Below, piece after piece: positions 40,022 to 48,642 of a stretch of DNA of 64,000 nt. Location: NCBI RefSeq assembly GCF_016401385.1, contig NZ_JAEACF010000001.1, forward strand, positions 1,116,001 through 1,180,000. Reading direction: 5' to 3'. The notes below the pieces were generated by a model. That model saw nothing but the letters and a program-made list of their open reading frames with translations, was not told the origin of the DNA and searched no databases. The DNA is from Fictibacillus halophilus. Its GTDB lineage: Bacteria > Bacillota > Bacilli > Bacillales > Fictibacillaceae. The translations under genes were made by a program, and so were the position numbers. Numbering within the stretch: the first letter of the stretch is position 1; every line of letters begins with the position of its first letter.

Positions 40022-41063
40022 TACAAACAAAATGAAATTTCTAGTGCCTCTTATCTCCGTATTTTTAGGACTTCTTATCGGCGGCATTATCATGCTCATA
40101 AGCGGATATCCACCGATTGAAGCATATGCAGCTCTATTTGAAGGGATTTTTGGCGGTTCATACTATTTGGGTGAAACAATCAGACAGATGTCACCTCTTA
40201 TTCTTTCAGGTTTGGCTGTAGCATTTGCGTTTAGAACCGGCTTATTCAATATTGGAGTAGAAGGACAGCTTTTAGTCGGTTGGCTAGCTGCCGTTTATGT
40301 GGGGATTTTTGTTGATGCTCCGGCCATTATTCATATTCCGCTTGCCATTCTAGCAGCTGGAGTCGCGGGCGCACTTTGGGGATCTGTTCCTGGTATCTTA
40401 AAAGCACGTTTTAAAGTTCATGAAGTAATTACTACAATTATGATGAACTATATCGCACTTTATAGTACGAATGAAATCATCCGTAACTTCATGCTTGCTC
40501 CAGGTGAGCGAACAGAGAACGTAAAAGAAACAGCTTCTCTCGCTTCGCCGTTTTTGCAAGAGCTAACAGACAATTCTACACTTCACTATGGAATCATTGT
40601 AGCAATCGTTGCTGCAGTGATCATGTGGTTCTTATTATGGAGAACAACATTAGGTTATGAGCTTCGTGCTGTAGGGTTTAACCAGCATGCATCTCAGTAC
40701 GCTGGAATCAACGTTTCAAAAAATATCGTCCTTTCTATGGCCATCTCAGGAGCATTTGCGGGAATTGCAGGAAGTATGGAAGGTCTAGGTACGTATCAAT
40801 ACATGACGATCAATGCCGGTTTTACCGGAGTAGGATTTGATGGGATCGCGGTTGCACTTCTTGGTGCTAACAGTGCGATCGGTGTTATTTTAGGTGCTGC
40901 ATTGTTTGGCGGACTAAAGATTGGTGCACTGAATATGCAAGCTATGGCAGGAGTTCCGACAGAACTTGTTGGAATCGTTATCGCTTTAATCATCTTCTTT
41001 GTTGCGTGCAGCTATCTTGTTCATTGGTTGATGAACCGTGTGAACAGAGGAGGTAAGATCTGA
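40011..41063 (+). CDS. nupP: Nucleoside ABC transporter permease
   Basis: 350-residue integral membrane protein of the branched-chain/sugar/nucleoside permease family, with about nine hydrophobic segments. GLFNIGVEGQLL near residue 75 and the EAA-like region near LRAVGFNQHASQYAGINV are typical. ATG 40011 lies inside the end of nupO; its stop overlaps the next permease start (TGATG), so the three are translationally coupled. Confidence 0.9.
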   Translation: MQNNTNKMKFLVPLISVFLGLLIGGIIMLISGYPPIEAYAALFEGIFGGSYYLGETIRQMSPLILSGLAVAFAFRTGLFNIGVEGQLLVGWLAAVYVGIFVDAPAIIHIPLAILAAGVAGALWGSVPGILKARFKVHEVITTIMMNYIALYSTNEIIRNFMLAPGERTENVKETASLASPFLQELTDNSTLHYGIIVAIVAAVIMWFLLWRTTLGYELRAVGFNQHASQYAGINVSKNIVLSMAISGAFAGIAGSMEGLGTYQYMTINAGFTGVGFDGIAVALLGANSAIGVILGAALFGGLKIGALNMQAMAGVPTELVGIVIALIIFFVACSYLVHWLMNRVNRGGKI

Positions 41064-42025
41064 TGAGTTTTATGGATATTCTAGCACTAATCATACCTGC
41101 TGCTATCGTGTCAGCTGCTCCCTTAATCTTTACCGCTCTAGGTGGCGTTTTTAGTGAACGTTCAGGAGTTGTAAATATCGGCTTAGAAGGCCTAATGCTA
41201 TTTGGTGCTTTTACAGGTGCCGTAACAATCTATTATGGCGAACAGTTCGGATTAGCTGGAGCAGCACCATGGGTTAGTTTTGTAGTTGCAATGATCGTTG
41301 GAGCACTATTTGCATCTATTCATGCTGTTGCAAGTATCTCGCTTAAAGCAGACCAAGTTGTTAGTGGTGTAGCGATCAACTTTTTGGCTGCGGGACTCGC
41401 GATCTTCTTAACGAAAAAAATCTTTAACGCCGGGCAAACACCTGTTATTTCACAACGTATCTCTAAAAGTGACATTCCGTTCTTGTCAGATATTCCGATT
41501 ATCGGAAAACTATTTTTCTCAAATGCGTATCTGACTTCTTATCTAGCCGTATTTGTGGCTGTAATCGTATGGTATGTTCTTTACAAAACCCCATTTGGTC
41601 TACGTCTTCGTTCTGTAGGTGAACACCCGATGGCTGCAGATACGATGGGAATCAACGTTAAAAAGATGCGTTATGTTGGCGTTTTATTGAGTGGTGCTCT
41701 AGCTGGTCTAGGTGGAGCTGTATATGTAGCTTCTATTTCAGGAAACTTTACACACTCTACGATAACAGGACAAGGTTTCATGGCTCTAGCTGCTATGATC
41801 TTTGGGAAATGGCATCCACTAGGTGCTTTAGGAGCTGCTTTATTCTTCGGTCTTGCGCAAGCGATCAGTATATCTGGAGCACAGATTCCAGGTCTGCAAG
41901 ATATTCCGAAAGTATTCTTGCTTATCGCTCCATACGTTCTTACGATACTAGCTTTAGCGGGTCTAGTAGGACGTGCGGATGCACCGAAAGCTCTTGGTAC
42001 ACCTTACGAAAAGGGAAAAAGATAA
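41063..42025 (+). CDS. nupQ: Nucleoside ABC transporter permease
   Basis: 320-residue second permease, paralogous to NupP. GVVNIGLEGLMLFGA near residue 35-50 and RLRSVGEHPMAADTMGINV near 190 correspond to the same motifs in NupP. GGAGGTAAGATCTG precedes the ATG. Last gene of the nup operon; a dispersed repeat and a terminator follow. Confidence 0.9.
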   Translation: MSFMDILALIIPAAIVSAAPLIFTALGGVFSERSGVVNIGLEGLMLFGAFTGAVTIYYGEQFGLAGAAPWVSFVVAMIVGALFASIHAVASISLKADQVVSGVAINFLAAGLAIFLTKKIFNAGQTPVISQRISKSDIPFLSDIPIIGKLFFSNAYLTSYLAVFVAVIVWYVLYKTPFGLRLRSVGEHPMAADTMGINVKKMRYVGVLLSGALAGLGGAVYVASISGNFTHSTITGQGFMALAAMIFGKWHPLGALGAALFFGLAQAISISGAQIPGLQDIPKVFLLIAPYVLTILALAGLVGRADAPKALGTPYEKGKR

Positions 42026-42264
42026 AAACTGATGTCTACTTAGATGGCGGTAGTATATAGAGATTGCTGCTATTTAAACTTTTTTCTTCTATGAACAGTT
42101 GATTGTAGTGGAAGGTGCGTGCCTACCAGATGAGAAACTTCTCGCAAGGCATGCGACGAGGAATCTTACTTTAGTAGCATTTACTTGTAGAGATGCCTGC
42201 CCCGTGGAAAGCGAGCATCCTAAAAACGAAGGTCAACTGCTTTCAAAAACATCTTAGAGTAACA
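42026..42264. repeat. Gap with dispersed repeat, copy C (42098-42237)
   Basis: GTTGATTGTAGTGGAAGGTG at 42098 and GCCCCGTGGAAAGCGAGCAT ... GGTCAAC ending at 42237 match the two ends of copy A (836-962). The interior is heavily diverged and AT-richer than in copy A, keeping a CTCGCAAGGCATGCGACGAG-like inverted stretch. No ORF is supportable. Confidence 0.7.
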
Positions 42265-42270
42265 TATAAT
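42265..42270 (+). promoter_or_regulatory. Candidate -10 box for ymfF
   Basis: Perfect TATAAT with a weak TTCAAA 17 bases upstream (42242-42247). The implied start, about 42277, lies inside the left arm of the nup terminator. Confidence 0.45.
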
Positions 42271-42271
42271 A

Positions 42272-42304
42272 AAAAAGTCTGCCGATAAGCGGACTTTTTT
42301 TGTT
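42272..42304 (+). terminator. Terminator after the nup operon
   Basis: AAGTCTGC / GCGGACTT (one wobble) hairpin and a T run. Confidence 0.82.
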
Positions 42305-42383
42305 TTTAGAAGGAGGAATGTCATGTCAAATATCGAAAATGGGTAAACTAGGATGTAGACATAATGAAAGGGGTACTTATTCA

Positions 42384-43688
42384 ATGGGAATTGTTAATCA
42401 TAAAAAAACCAATCTCCACGGCATGACTGTACATACGATTGAAACAAAAAAGTATAAGACCACATCGTTCATACTTCAGGTTAAAGAACCGATCAACGAA
42501 AAGAACGTAACAAAGAGAGCTTTGCTTGCTTATGTCTTACAGAGCGGCACAAAAGATTTTCCTTCTTCAAAAGAACTTAGAAGTGCTTTGGATGATCTTT
42601 ATGGAGCTACTTTAAATGCGGATCTTTCCAAAAAAGGTGAAAATCAGGTGATCAGTATTCGGATGGAGGTAGCGAACGAGAAATTTTTATCCAATTCAGA
42701 ACCTGTTCTTGATAAAGCTTTCCATTTGTTATCTCAAGTTCTTTTAGCACCAGCTCTAGAAGGAGACGTTTTTAAAGAAGGAATCGTAAAAAAAGAGAAG
42801 CGCAGTCTGAAACAGCAGATCGAATCGATCTATGATGACAAGATGCGTTATGCCAATAAACGGCTTTTAGAAGAAATGTACGACTCTGAACCTTATCGTT
42901 TAAACGTCTATGGTAACGGTGATGAAGTAGATTCGATAACTTCAAAAGAGCTATTTGATTATTATCAGGATGTGATAAAAAACGATAAGATCGATCTTTA
43001 TGTGATCGGTGATATTTCAACGGATGAGATGGTTGACAAGGTTAGTAAGCATTTTCGTTTTTCGAAAGATAGAAATGAAGATGAGGCTAACGCGGTGAAT
43101 GCTGCAGATGAAAAGAGGATTTCTGAAGTTAAGGAAATCTTTGAAGAGCAGGATGTTCAACAAGGAAAGTTACATATGGGATATCGCACGTATACTACCT
43201 ATGCAGACGATGATTATTTCGCTCTACAAGTGTTTAACGGTATTTTCGGTGGGTTTTCTCATTCTAAGTTGTTCATGAACGTGCGTGAAAAAGAAAGTTT
43301 GGCTTATTATGCCGCTTCTCGTTTCGAGAGCCATAAAGGTGCTGTTTTTGTTATGAGTGGAATTGAAACTGCCAACTACGAAAAGGCAGTAAAAATAATT
43401 AAAGAACAGCATGATGAAATGAAAAAGGGCAATATCACAGAATCTGAATTTGAACAGACGAAAGCGATGATCAACAACCAAGTGTTAGAGACGATCGATC
43501 ACCCGATAGGTCTATCAGAAGTGCTGTATCACAATGTTGTTGCTGGTACGGATCGATCCATTGAAGAGTGGATGGAAGGAATAAAAAAAGTAACAAAAGA
43601 TGATGTGGTTGCAGTAGCTAAAAAAGTAACACTTGATACCATATTCTTCTTGAAGGGAGCTGGCAAGAATGGGAATGAAAACGTTTGA
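42384..43688 (+). CDS. ymfF: M16-family pseudo-peptidase YmfF
   Basis: 434-residue insulinase-fold protein lacking the HxxEH zinc motif: the equivalent region near residues 50-65 reads ALLAYVLQSGTKDFPS. The C-terminal half keeps the R/Y-type segment (LHMGYRTYTTYADDDYFALQVFNGIFGG). It probably pairs with the zinc-bearing YmfH next door, like the inactive subunit of heterodimeric M16 proteases. ATG 42384 has AAAGGGG ten bases upstream; the longer in-frame start at 42300 lies in the terminator T run. Confidence 0.88.
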   Translation: MGIVNHKKTNLHGMTVHTIETKKYKTTSFILQVKEPINEKNVTKRALLAYVLQSGTKDFPSSKELRSALDDLYGATLNADLSKKGENQVISIRMEVANEKFLSNSEPVLDKAFHLLSQVLLAPALEGDVFKEGIVKKEKRSLKQQIESIYDDKMRYANKRLLEEMYDSEPYRLNVYGNGDEVDSITSKELFDYYQDVIKNDKIDLYVIGDISTDEMVDKVSKHFRFSKDRNEDEANAVNAADEKRISEVKEIFEEQDVQQGKLHMGYRTYTTYADDDYFALQVFNGIFGGFSHSKLFMNVREKESLAYYAASRFESHKGAVFVMSGIETANYEKAVKIIKEQHDEMKKGNITESEFEQTKAMINNQVLETIDHPIGLSEVLYHNVVAGTDRSIEEWMEGIKKVTKDDVVAVAKKVTLDTIFFLKGAGKNGNENV

Positions 43689-44958
43689 TCAATTAGACGA
43701 AACGCTGCATTATGAAGAACTAGCAAATGGATTAAAGGTATATGTTCTGGAAAAGAAGGGCTTTAATAAAACATATGCTACGTTTACGACTCATTACGGA
43801 TCGGTCGATAATCATTTTAAACCACTAGGAAAAGATGAAAATGTCAAAGTTCCTGATGGAATCGCACATTTTCTTGAACATAAACTATTTGAAAAAGAGC
43901 ACGGAGACGTATTTCAAGATTTCAGTAAACAAGGTGCGTCTGCTAACGCATTTACTACTTTTAACAGAACAGCTTATCTATTCTCGACAACAGGTGATGT
44001 GAAGAAGAACTTAACGACGCTAATTGATTTCGTTCAAGAACCGTATTTTACTGAAAAAACGGTTGAGAAAGAAAAAGGAATCATCGGTCAAGAGATCAGA
44101 ATGTACGATGATAATCCAGATTGGCGCGTTTATTTTGGCTTGATTGAAAATATGTATCATCATCATCCGGTAAAGATCGATATAGCTGGAACAGAAAAAT
44201 CCATCGCTAAGATTACAAAAGATGATCTTTATGAATGTTATGAGACGTTTTATCATCCGAGCAATATGATCCTCTTTATCGTGGGTCCGGTAGATGCTAA
44301 AGATATTTTAAATTTCGTTAAAGACAACCAATCACAAAAAACGTTTAAAGAAAAAGAACCAATTGAAAGATTCTTTGACGAGGAGCCACAAACGGTTGCG
44401 AAATCCAAGAAAGTGATCGAGATGACGGTACAGACCCCTAAGTGTTATATGGGTTATAAAGAAGCCACTCCTAATCGTCAAGGTAAAGAGTTAATGAAAC
44501 ATGAACTAAGTGTAAATCTTCTTTTAGAAATGATGTTCGGAAAAAGCTCTCCGAATTATGAAATATTATATGACGAGGGATTGATCGATCAAACTTTTTC
44601 ATTTGATTACACAGAAGAGAATGGGTTTGGTTTTAGCATGCTTGGAGGAGATACTGGATCTCCAGATGAATTTGTTGAAAGAATCTCTGGAATGGTTGAA
44701 TCCTTTAAACAACAGACGATTGATGAAAATTCATTTGATCGTGCTCGAAAAAAGAAGATTGGCGCTTTTTTACGATCATTGAACTCACCTGAGTTTATTG
44801 CGAACCAGTTCACTCGTTATGCGTTCAATAAAATGGACCTCTTTGATGTGATTCCAGTTTTTGAATCATTAACTGTTCGTGATGTTGAACACGTCTTACA
44901 AAATCACTTTAAAAAAGAAGTGATGACCGTTTGCCAAGTACAAAAAAAGAAGTCATAA
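43669..44958 (+). CDS. ymfH: M16 family zinc peptidase YmfH
   Basis: 429-residue M16 peptidase with the inverted zinc motif HFLEH at 67-71 and the downstream Glu-rich segment EKEKGIIGQEIRMYDDNPDW. It overlaps ymfF by 20 bases, with GAAGGGAG before ATG 43669 (ATG 43675 is an alternative). The active/inactive pair next to each other supports a heterodimer; substrate unknown. A terminator follows. Confidence 0.9.
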   Translation: MGMKTFDQLDETLHYEELANGLKVYVLEKKGFNKTYATFTTHYGSVDNHFKPLGKDENVKVPDGIAHFLEHKLFEKEHGDVFQDFSKQGASANAFTTFNRTAYLFSTTGDVKKNLTTLIDFVQEPYFTEKTVEKEKGIIGQEIRMYDDNPDWRVYFGLIENMYHHHPVKIDIAGTEKSIAKITKDDLYECYETFYHPSNMILFIVGPVDAKDILNFVKDNQSQKTFKEKEPIERFFDEEPQTVAKSKKVIEMTVQTPKCYMGYKEATPNRQGKELMKHELSVNLLLEMMFGKSSPNYEILYDEGLIDQTFSFDYTEENGFGFSMLGGDTGSPDEFVERISGMVESFKQQTIDENSFDRARKKKIGAFLRSLNSPEFIANQFTRYAFNKMDLFDVIPVFESLTVRDVEHVLQNHFKKEVMTVCQVQKKKS

Positions 44959-44967
44959 TAAATTTAA

Positions 44968-44998
44968 AAACATCCTGCTGAGGTAGGGTGTTTTTTTA
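44968..44998 (+). terminator. Terminator after ymfH
   Basis: ACATCCTGC / GGTAGGGTGT hairpin (wobble pairs) with a seven-T run. Confidence 0.75.
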
Positions 44999-45017
44999 CA
45001 GCAATGAGGGATTAACA

Positions 45018-45743
45018 TTGAAAAACGCGCTTGTCACAGGAGCATCAGGAGCGATCGGAAGCGAGATCAGCCGTATGTTAGCATCAAATGGTTTTCGGTT
45101 GTATCTTCATTACAACACCAATCGAAGTGCTGCAGAAAAGCTGCAGAACGAATTAAAGGATAGATATGGTGTACCCGTCTTTATTGTCTCTGCTGACCTG
45201 TCTAAAGCAGAGGGACCAAAAGCTCTATGGACCCAAATTCAAGAGCCTATTGATGTGCTCGTATATAACTGTGGTTCTGCTCATTTTGGTCTTCTCACTG
45301 ATTTTACAGATAAATCAATAACAGAGACGATGCAGTTGCATCTTTTAAGTGCGATCTCACTGACGAAAGCGATTGTGCCGAATATGATACAAAAAAAATC
45401 TGGAAAGATCATCATGGTCACATCTGTTTGGGGAGATGTCGGCGCTGCATGTGAAACGGTCTATTCTGCCGCAAAAGGCGGATTGAATACGTTTGTTAAA
45501 GCACTCTCAAAAGAATTAGCTCCTAGTCATATTCAAGTGAACGGTATTTCTCCAGGAGTGATATCCACTCCTATGATGGACCAGTTTACAGATGAGGAGA
45601 AGCGTTCATTAGCGGAGGATATACCTGCGGGTCGGTTTGGAGAACCTCGTGAAGTTTCTCATGCCGTTGAATTTTTAATGAGTGAGAAAGCAGATTATAT
45701 ATCCGGTCACATCCTTTCCATAAACGGATCGTGGTTTACTTAA
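45018..45743 (+). CDS. ymfI: Short-chain dehydrogenase/reductase YmfI
   Basis: 241-residue classical SDR: TGASGAIG cofactor motif near residue 8-15, catalytic Ser in MVTSVWG and YSAAKGG (Tyr-x-x-x-Lys). It resembles 3-oxoacyl-ACP reductases, but the substrate is not known. TTG 45018 is chosen, with GAGGG seven bases upstream; the ORF's ATG/TTT extension to 44988 overlaps the ymfH terminator. Confidence 0.88.
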   Translation: MKNALVTGASGAIGSEISRMLASNGFRLYLHYNTNRSAAEKLQNELKDRYGVPVFIVSADLSKAEGPKALWTQIQEPIDVLVYNCGSAHFGLLTDFTDKSITETMQLHLLSAISLTKAIVPNMIQKKSGKIIMVTSVWGDVGAACETVYSAAKGGLNTFVKALSKELAPSHIQVNGISPGVISTPMMDQFTDEEKRSLAEDIPAGRFGEPREVSHAVEFLMSEKADYISGHILSINGSWFT

Positions 45744-45812
45744 AAAAACATGTATAAAAAGGGTGAAACTAAGAGATATTAATGCTGTATCAACCTTGAA
45801 GGAGGAGACAGC

Positions 45813-46070
45813 ATGTCTGTATTAGACAACTTTGGTCAATGGAAAGATTTCTTGGCAGAGCGTTTAAATCACGCGGAACACGAAGGTATGAACCACGATA
45901 CGATCTCGAACTTAGCAACTGAGATCGGTGGCTACTTAGCGAACCACGTAGAACCAAAAAACGAGGAAGAAAAAGTTCTTGCCGATCTTTGGAAAGTGGC
46001 CGATGAAAACGAAAGACACGCCATCGCAAACATGATGGTCAAGCTAGTTCAAAACGACGGAAGCCGCTAA
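45813..46070 (+). CDS. ymfJ: YmfJ, DUF3243 family protein
   Basis: 85-residue acidic helical protein of the DUF3243 family, function unknown, found at this position in Bacillus. The sequence has NFGQWKDFLAERLNHAE and KVLADLWKVADENERHAIANM. AAGGAGGAG precedes the ATG. It is flanked by gaps, with its own terminator. Confidence 0.85.
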   Translation: MSVLDNFGQWKDFLAERLNHAEHEGMNHDTISNLATEIGGYLANHVEPKNEEEKVLADLWKVADENERHAIANMMVKLVQNDGSR

Positions 46071-46076
46071 ATGGTG

Positions 46077-46117
46077 AAGGATGTTAAGAATTTTTTCTTA
46101 ACATCCTTTTATTTTGC
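46077..46117 (+). terminator. Terminator after ymfJ
   Basis: AAGGATGTTAAGAA / TTAACATCCTT hairpin with a T-rich tail. Confidence 0.88.
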
Positions 46118-46204
46118 TTTCATAATAAATTGAAATCATTTATTATTAGAAACAAGAATAGATGTAGAATTTTGTTTCATTTTGAAAGAATAAGGAGATG
46201 AATT

Positions 46205-46981
46205 ATGGGAGAGCAAGAATGGTATTTAGAGTATGAGATACATAAAAACCGGCCGGGTCTCCTAGGGGATATATCTTCCTTATTAGGTATGCTTGGAATT
46301 AATATCGTCACGATTAACGGTGTTGATAACGAGCGACGTGGAATGCTTCTGATCATTGATAACGAAGAAAAGATCAACAGGCTTCAATCGATCTTAGATT
46401 CAATGGATAACATTACAGTAACCAAGTTTCGAAAACCGAAGCTTCGCGATCGTCTTGCTGTTAGACACGGCAGATATATTGAACGCGATGCTGACGATAA
46501 GAAAACGTTTCGTTTTATCAGAGATGAACTTGGTATATTAGTTGACTTTTTAGCTGAATTATATAAAGTTGAAGGACATAAATTAATCGGCGTTAGAGGC
46601 ATGCCGCGTGTTGGGAAAACTGAAAGTATCGTAGCATCCAGTGTTTGTGCGAATAAACGTTGGGTCTTTATTTCATCCACGTTGTTGCGCCAGACCGTTA
46701 GAAGCATGCTTGCGGATGATGAATACGATTCTGACCACGTTTTTATTATCGATGGTGCAGTCTCAGCACGTAATATGAACGATAAGCATTGGCAGCTCAT
46801 ACGAGAGATCATGAGGCTTCCTGCAGCGAAAGTTGTGGAACATCCTGATCTTTTTGTTCAGCAAACGGAATATACACTTGATGATTTTGACTACATTATC
46901 GAGCTAAAGAGTCATCGTGATGAAGAAATTACATATGAAGCTCTGAAACAAGATCAAACAGGATTCGGAAATTTAGAATGA
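46205..46981 (+). CDS. ymfK: YmfK: ACT-like domain plus P-loop protein (DUF3388)
   Basis: 258 residues, function unknown. Residues 1-75 look like an ACT ligand-binding domain (LEYEIHKNRPGLLGDISSLL, then NIVTINGVD). A basic linker leads to a P-loop, GMPRVGKT at 132-139, and a Walker-B-like string VFIIDGA near residue 185. It is too short for a full AAA+ module. AAGGAG precedes the ATG. It starts the ymfK-ymfM-pgsA run. The ACT and P-loop readings are by eye; an amino-acid-responsive NTP-binding switch is speculation. Confidence 0.8.
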   Translation: MGEQEWYLEYEIHKNRPGLLGDISSLLGMLGINIVTINGVDNERRGMLLIIDNEEKINRLQSILDSMDNITVTKFRKPKLRDRLAVRHGRYIERDADDKKTFRFIRDELGILVDFLAELYKVEGHKLIGVRGMPRVGKTESIVASSVCANKRWVFISSTLLRQTVRSMLADDEYDSDHVFIIDGAVSARNMNDKHWQLIREIMRLPAAKVVEHPDLFVQQTEYTLDDFDYIIELKSHRDEEITYEALKQDQTGFGNLE

Positions 46982-46999
46982 CGTAAGTAGGTGGGAAGG

Positions 47000-47866
47000 T
47001 TGACAGAACTCGGTAAGTTATTAAAAGAAAAACGTGAAGAAAAAAGAATGTCACTCGAAGAACTTCAAACGGCAACGAAGATACAAAAACGATATCTTGT
47101 AGCCATTGAAGAAGGAAAGTATGAAGTACTTCCTGGATCGTTTTATGCTCGAGCGTTTATTAAAAATTATTGTGAAGCTGTAGGTTTGCATTATGAGACC
47201 ATCTTTGATGAATATGCTCATGAGATACCAAAATCGGCAAAAGAACCAACAACAGAGTTCGAACCGCGTTCAAAAAGAGAACGGTCGGGAGTATCAGAAG
47301 ATCATTCTCTTTTAAAGAGATTGATACCGATCTTACTTATTGGAGTTTTGATCGTGGTTATTCTCTTCGTCGTGTGGAAGCTTCTTCCTGATGGAAATGA
47401 TCAAGCGAAAAGCGGCAATGATGCTCCAGGAGTATTATTAGATGCTGATGAAAACAAACCGCAGAAAAAAGAAGAAAAAAATGAAGAAAAAGAAGACTCT
47501 ACTGAAGAAAAAGATGCTGAAGCTCCAAAAGAAGAGGAGAAACAGCAATCGTTAACGAAGCTTGAAACGATCGGAAAAGTAACAACTTATGATCTGAAAG
47601 ATACGGATAAACTAGTCGTGGAACTGAGTGCAAAAGGCCCTAGTTACGTAGGGATTCAAGATGAGACAAAGAAAAGCTATTTTGATAATCAGATGAATGA
47701 TGGTCAAACAGAAACCTTTGATCTGTCATCTGCAAAAGAGGTAACACTAAATATTGGCGCTTCTCATGTAACATCTATTAAAATTAATGGGGAAGCATTC
47801 ACATATCCTGTTCCAGCAACTGAACTGATTCATCAAAAAATCGTGATACGTAAGGCTCAACAATAG
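47000..47866 (+). CDS. ymfM: RodZ-like cell-shape protein YmfM
   Basis: 288 residues with the RodZ layout: N-terminal Cro/cI-type helix-turn-helix (1 to about 70, TELGKLLKEKREEKRMSLEEL), a single transmembrane helix at about 107-129, a highly charged Glu/Lys linker (about 145-190), and a C-terminal periplasmic-type domain (DUF4115-like). RodZ links MreB to the membrane. TTG 47000 is preferred because AGGTGG lies just upstream and homologues begin MTELG; GTG 46991 has no binding site. pgsA follows after 42 bases. Confidence 0.88.
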   Translation: MTELGKLLKEKREEKRMSLEELQTATKIQKRYLVAIEEGKYEVLPGSFYARAFIKNYCEAVGLHYETIFDEYAHEIPKSAKEPTTEFEPRSKRERSGVSEDHSLLKRLIPILLIGVLIVVILFVVWKLLPDGNDQAKSGNDAPGVLLDADENKPQKKEEKNEEKEDSTEEKDAEAPKEEEKQQSLTKLETIGKVTTYDLKDTDKLVVELSAKGPSYVGIQDETKKSYFDNQMNDGQTETFDLSSAKEVTLNIGASHVTSIKINGEAFTYPVPATELIHQKIVIRKAQQ

Positions 47867-47908
47867 TTAAAACGAAATTGATTTTGACCGTATTTTGGAG
47901 GAATTGCA

Positions 47909-48487
47909 TTGAACTTACCTAATAAGATTACCATTTCTAGGATTTTTTTGATTCCACTCTTTATGATCGTTCTATTGGGCGATTTTGATTGGGGAGTTTG
48001 GAAAATAGCGGGTGAAGAATTGCCTGTCACTCATTTTGTAGCAGCGCTGATCTTTATCTTTGCATCCAGCACAGATTGGGTTGACGGCTATTATGCAAGA
48101 AAATATAACTTAGTTACGAATTTAGGGAAATTTTTGGACCCTCTTGCAGACAAGTTGCTCGTTTCAGCGGCACTTGTAGGATTAGTTGAACTTGGAGCTG
48201 CACCTGCTTGGATGGTTATCGTTATTCTAAGCCGAGAGTTCGCTGTAACAGGCATCCGTGCTGTTGCTTCTGCAGAAGGCGAGGTCATTGCAGCAGGACA
48301 GATGGGTAAGCTGAAGATGTGGATTCAAATTATTGCGATTTCAGCTTTGTTGCTTCATAATCTCCCATTTGCATGGATTGGTTTACCTTTTGCAACGATC
48401 AGTTTATGGGCTGCTACACTGATTACCTTATACTCTGGCTGGGAGTATTTCGTGAACAGCAAACATATTCTATTAAAATCAAAGTAA
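47909..48487 (+). CDS. pgsA: CDP-diacylglycerol-glycerol-3-phosphate phosphatidyltransferase
   Basis: Membrane enzyme making phosphatidylglycerophosphate from CDP-diacylglycerol, the essential step to phosphatidylglycerol. It is 192 residues with several transmembrane segments. The CDP-alcohol phosphotransferase motif is intact: D56, D59-G60, A63-R64, then G and two further Asp in LGKFLDPLADKLL. The start is TTG with GGAGG upstream. It uses the product of CdsA (3266). Confidence 0.95.
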   Translation: MNLPNKITISRIFLIPLFMIVLLGDFDWGVWKIAGEELPVTHFVAALIFIFASSTDWVDGYYARKYNLVTNLGKFLDPLADKLLVSAALVGLVELGAAPAWMVIVILSREFAVTGIRAVASAEGEVIAAGQMGKLKMWIQIIAISALLLHNLPFAWIGLPFATISLWAATLITLYSGWEYFVNSKHILLKSK

Positions 48488-48500
48488 TCATGAATCCAGA

Positions 48501-48532
48501 AAAAACAGGAGCAGAAAACTCCTGTTTTTTTA
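48501..48532 (+). terminator. Terminator after pgsA
   Basis: ACAGGAG / CTCCTGT hairpin with A and T flanks. Confidence 0.9.
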
Positions 48533-48642
48533 TTAGCTAAAGGAGAAAACGCAAAAAAACGTGAAGAAATGATAGAGATTGTTAGAATATATAAGTTTGA
48601 ATGATATGAAATCAGAGAATACAATCAGGGAGTGTGTATGAG

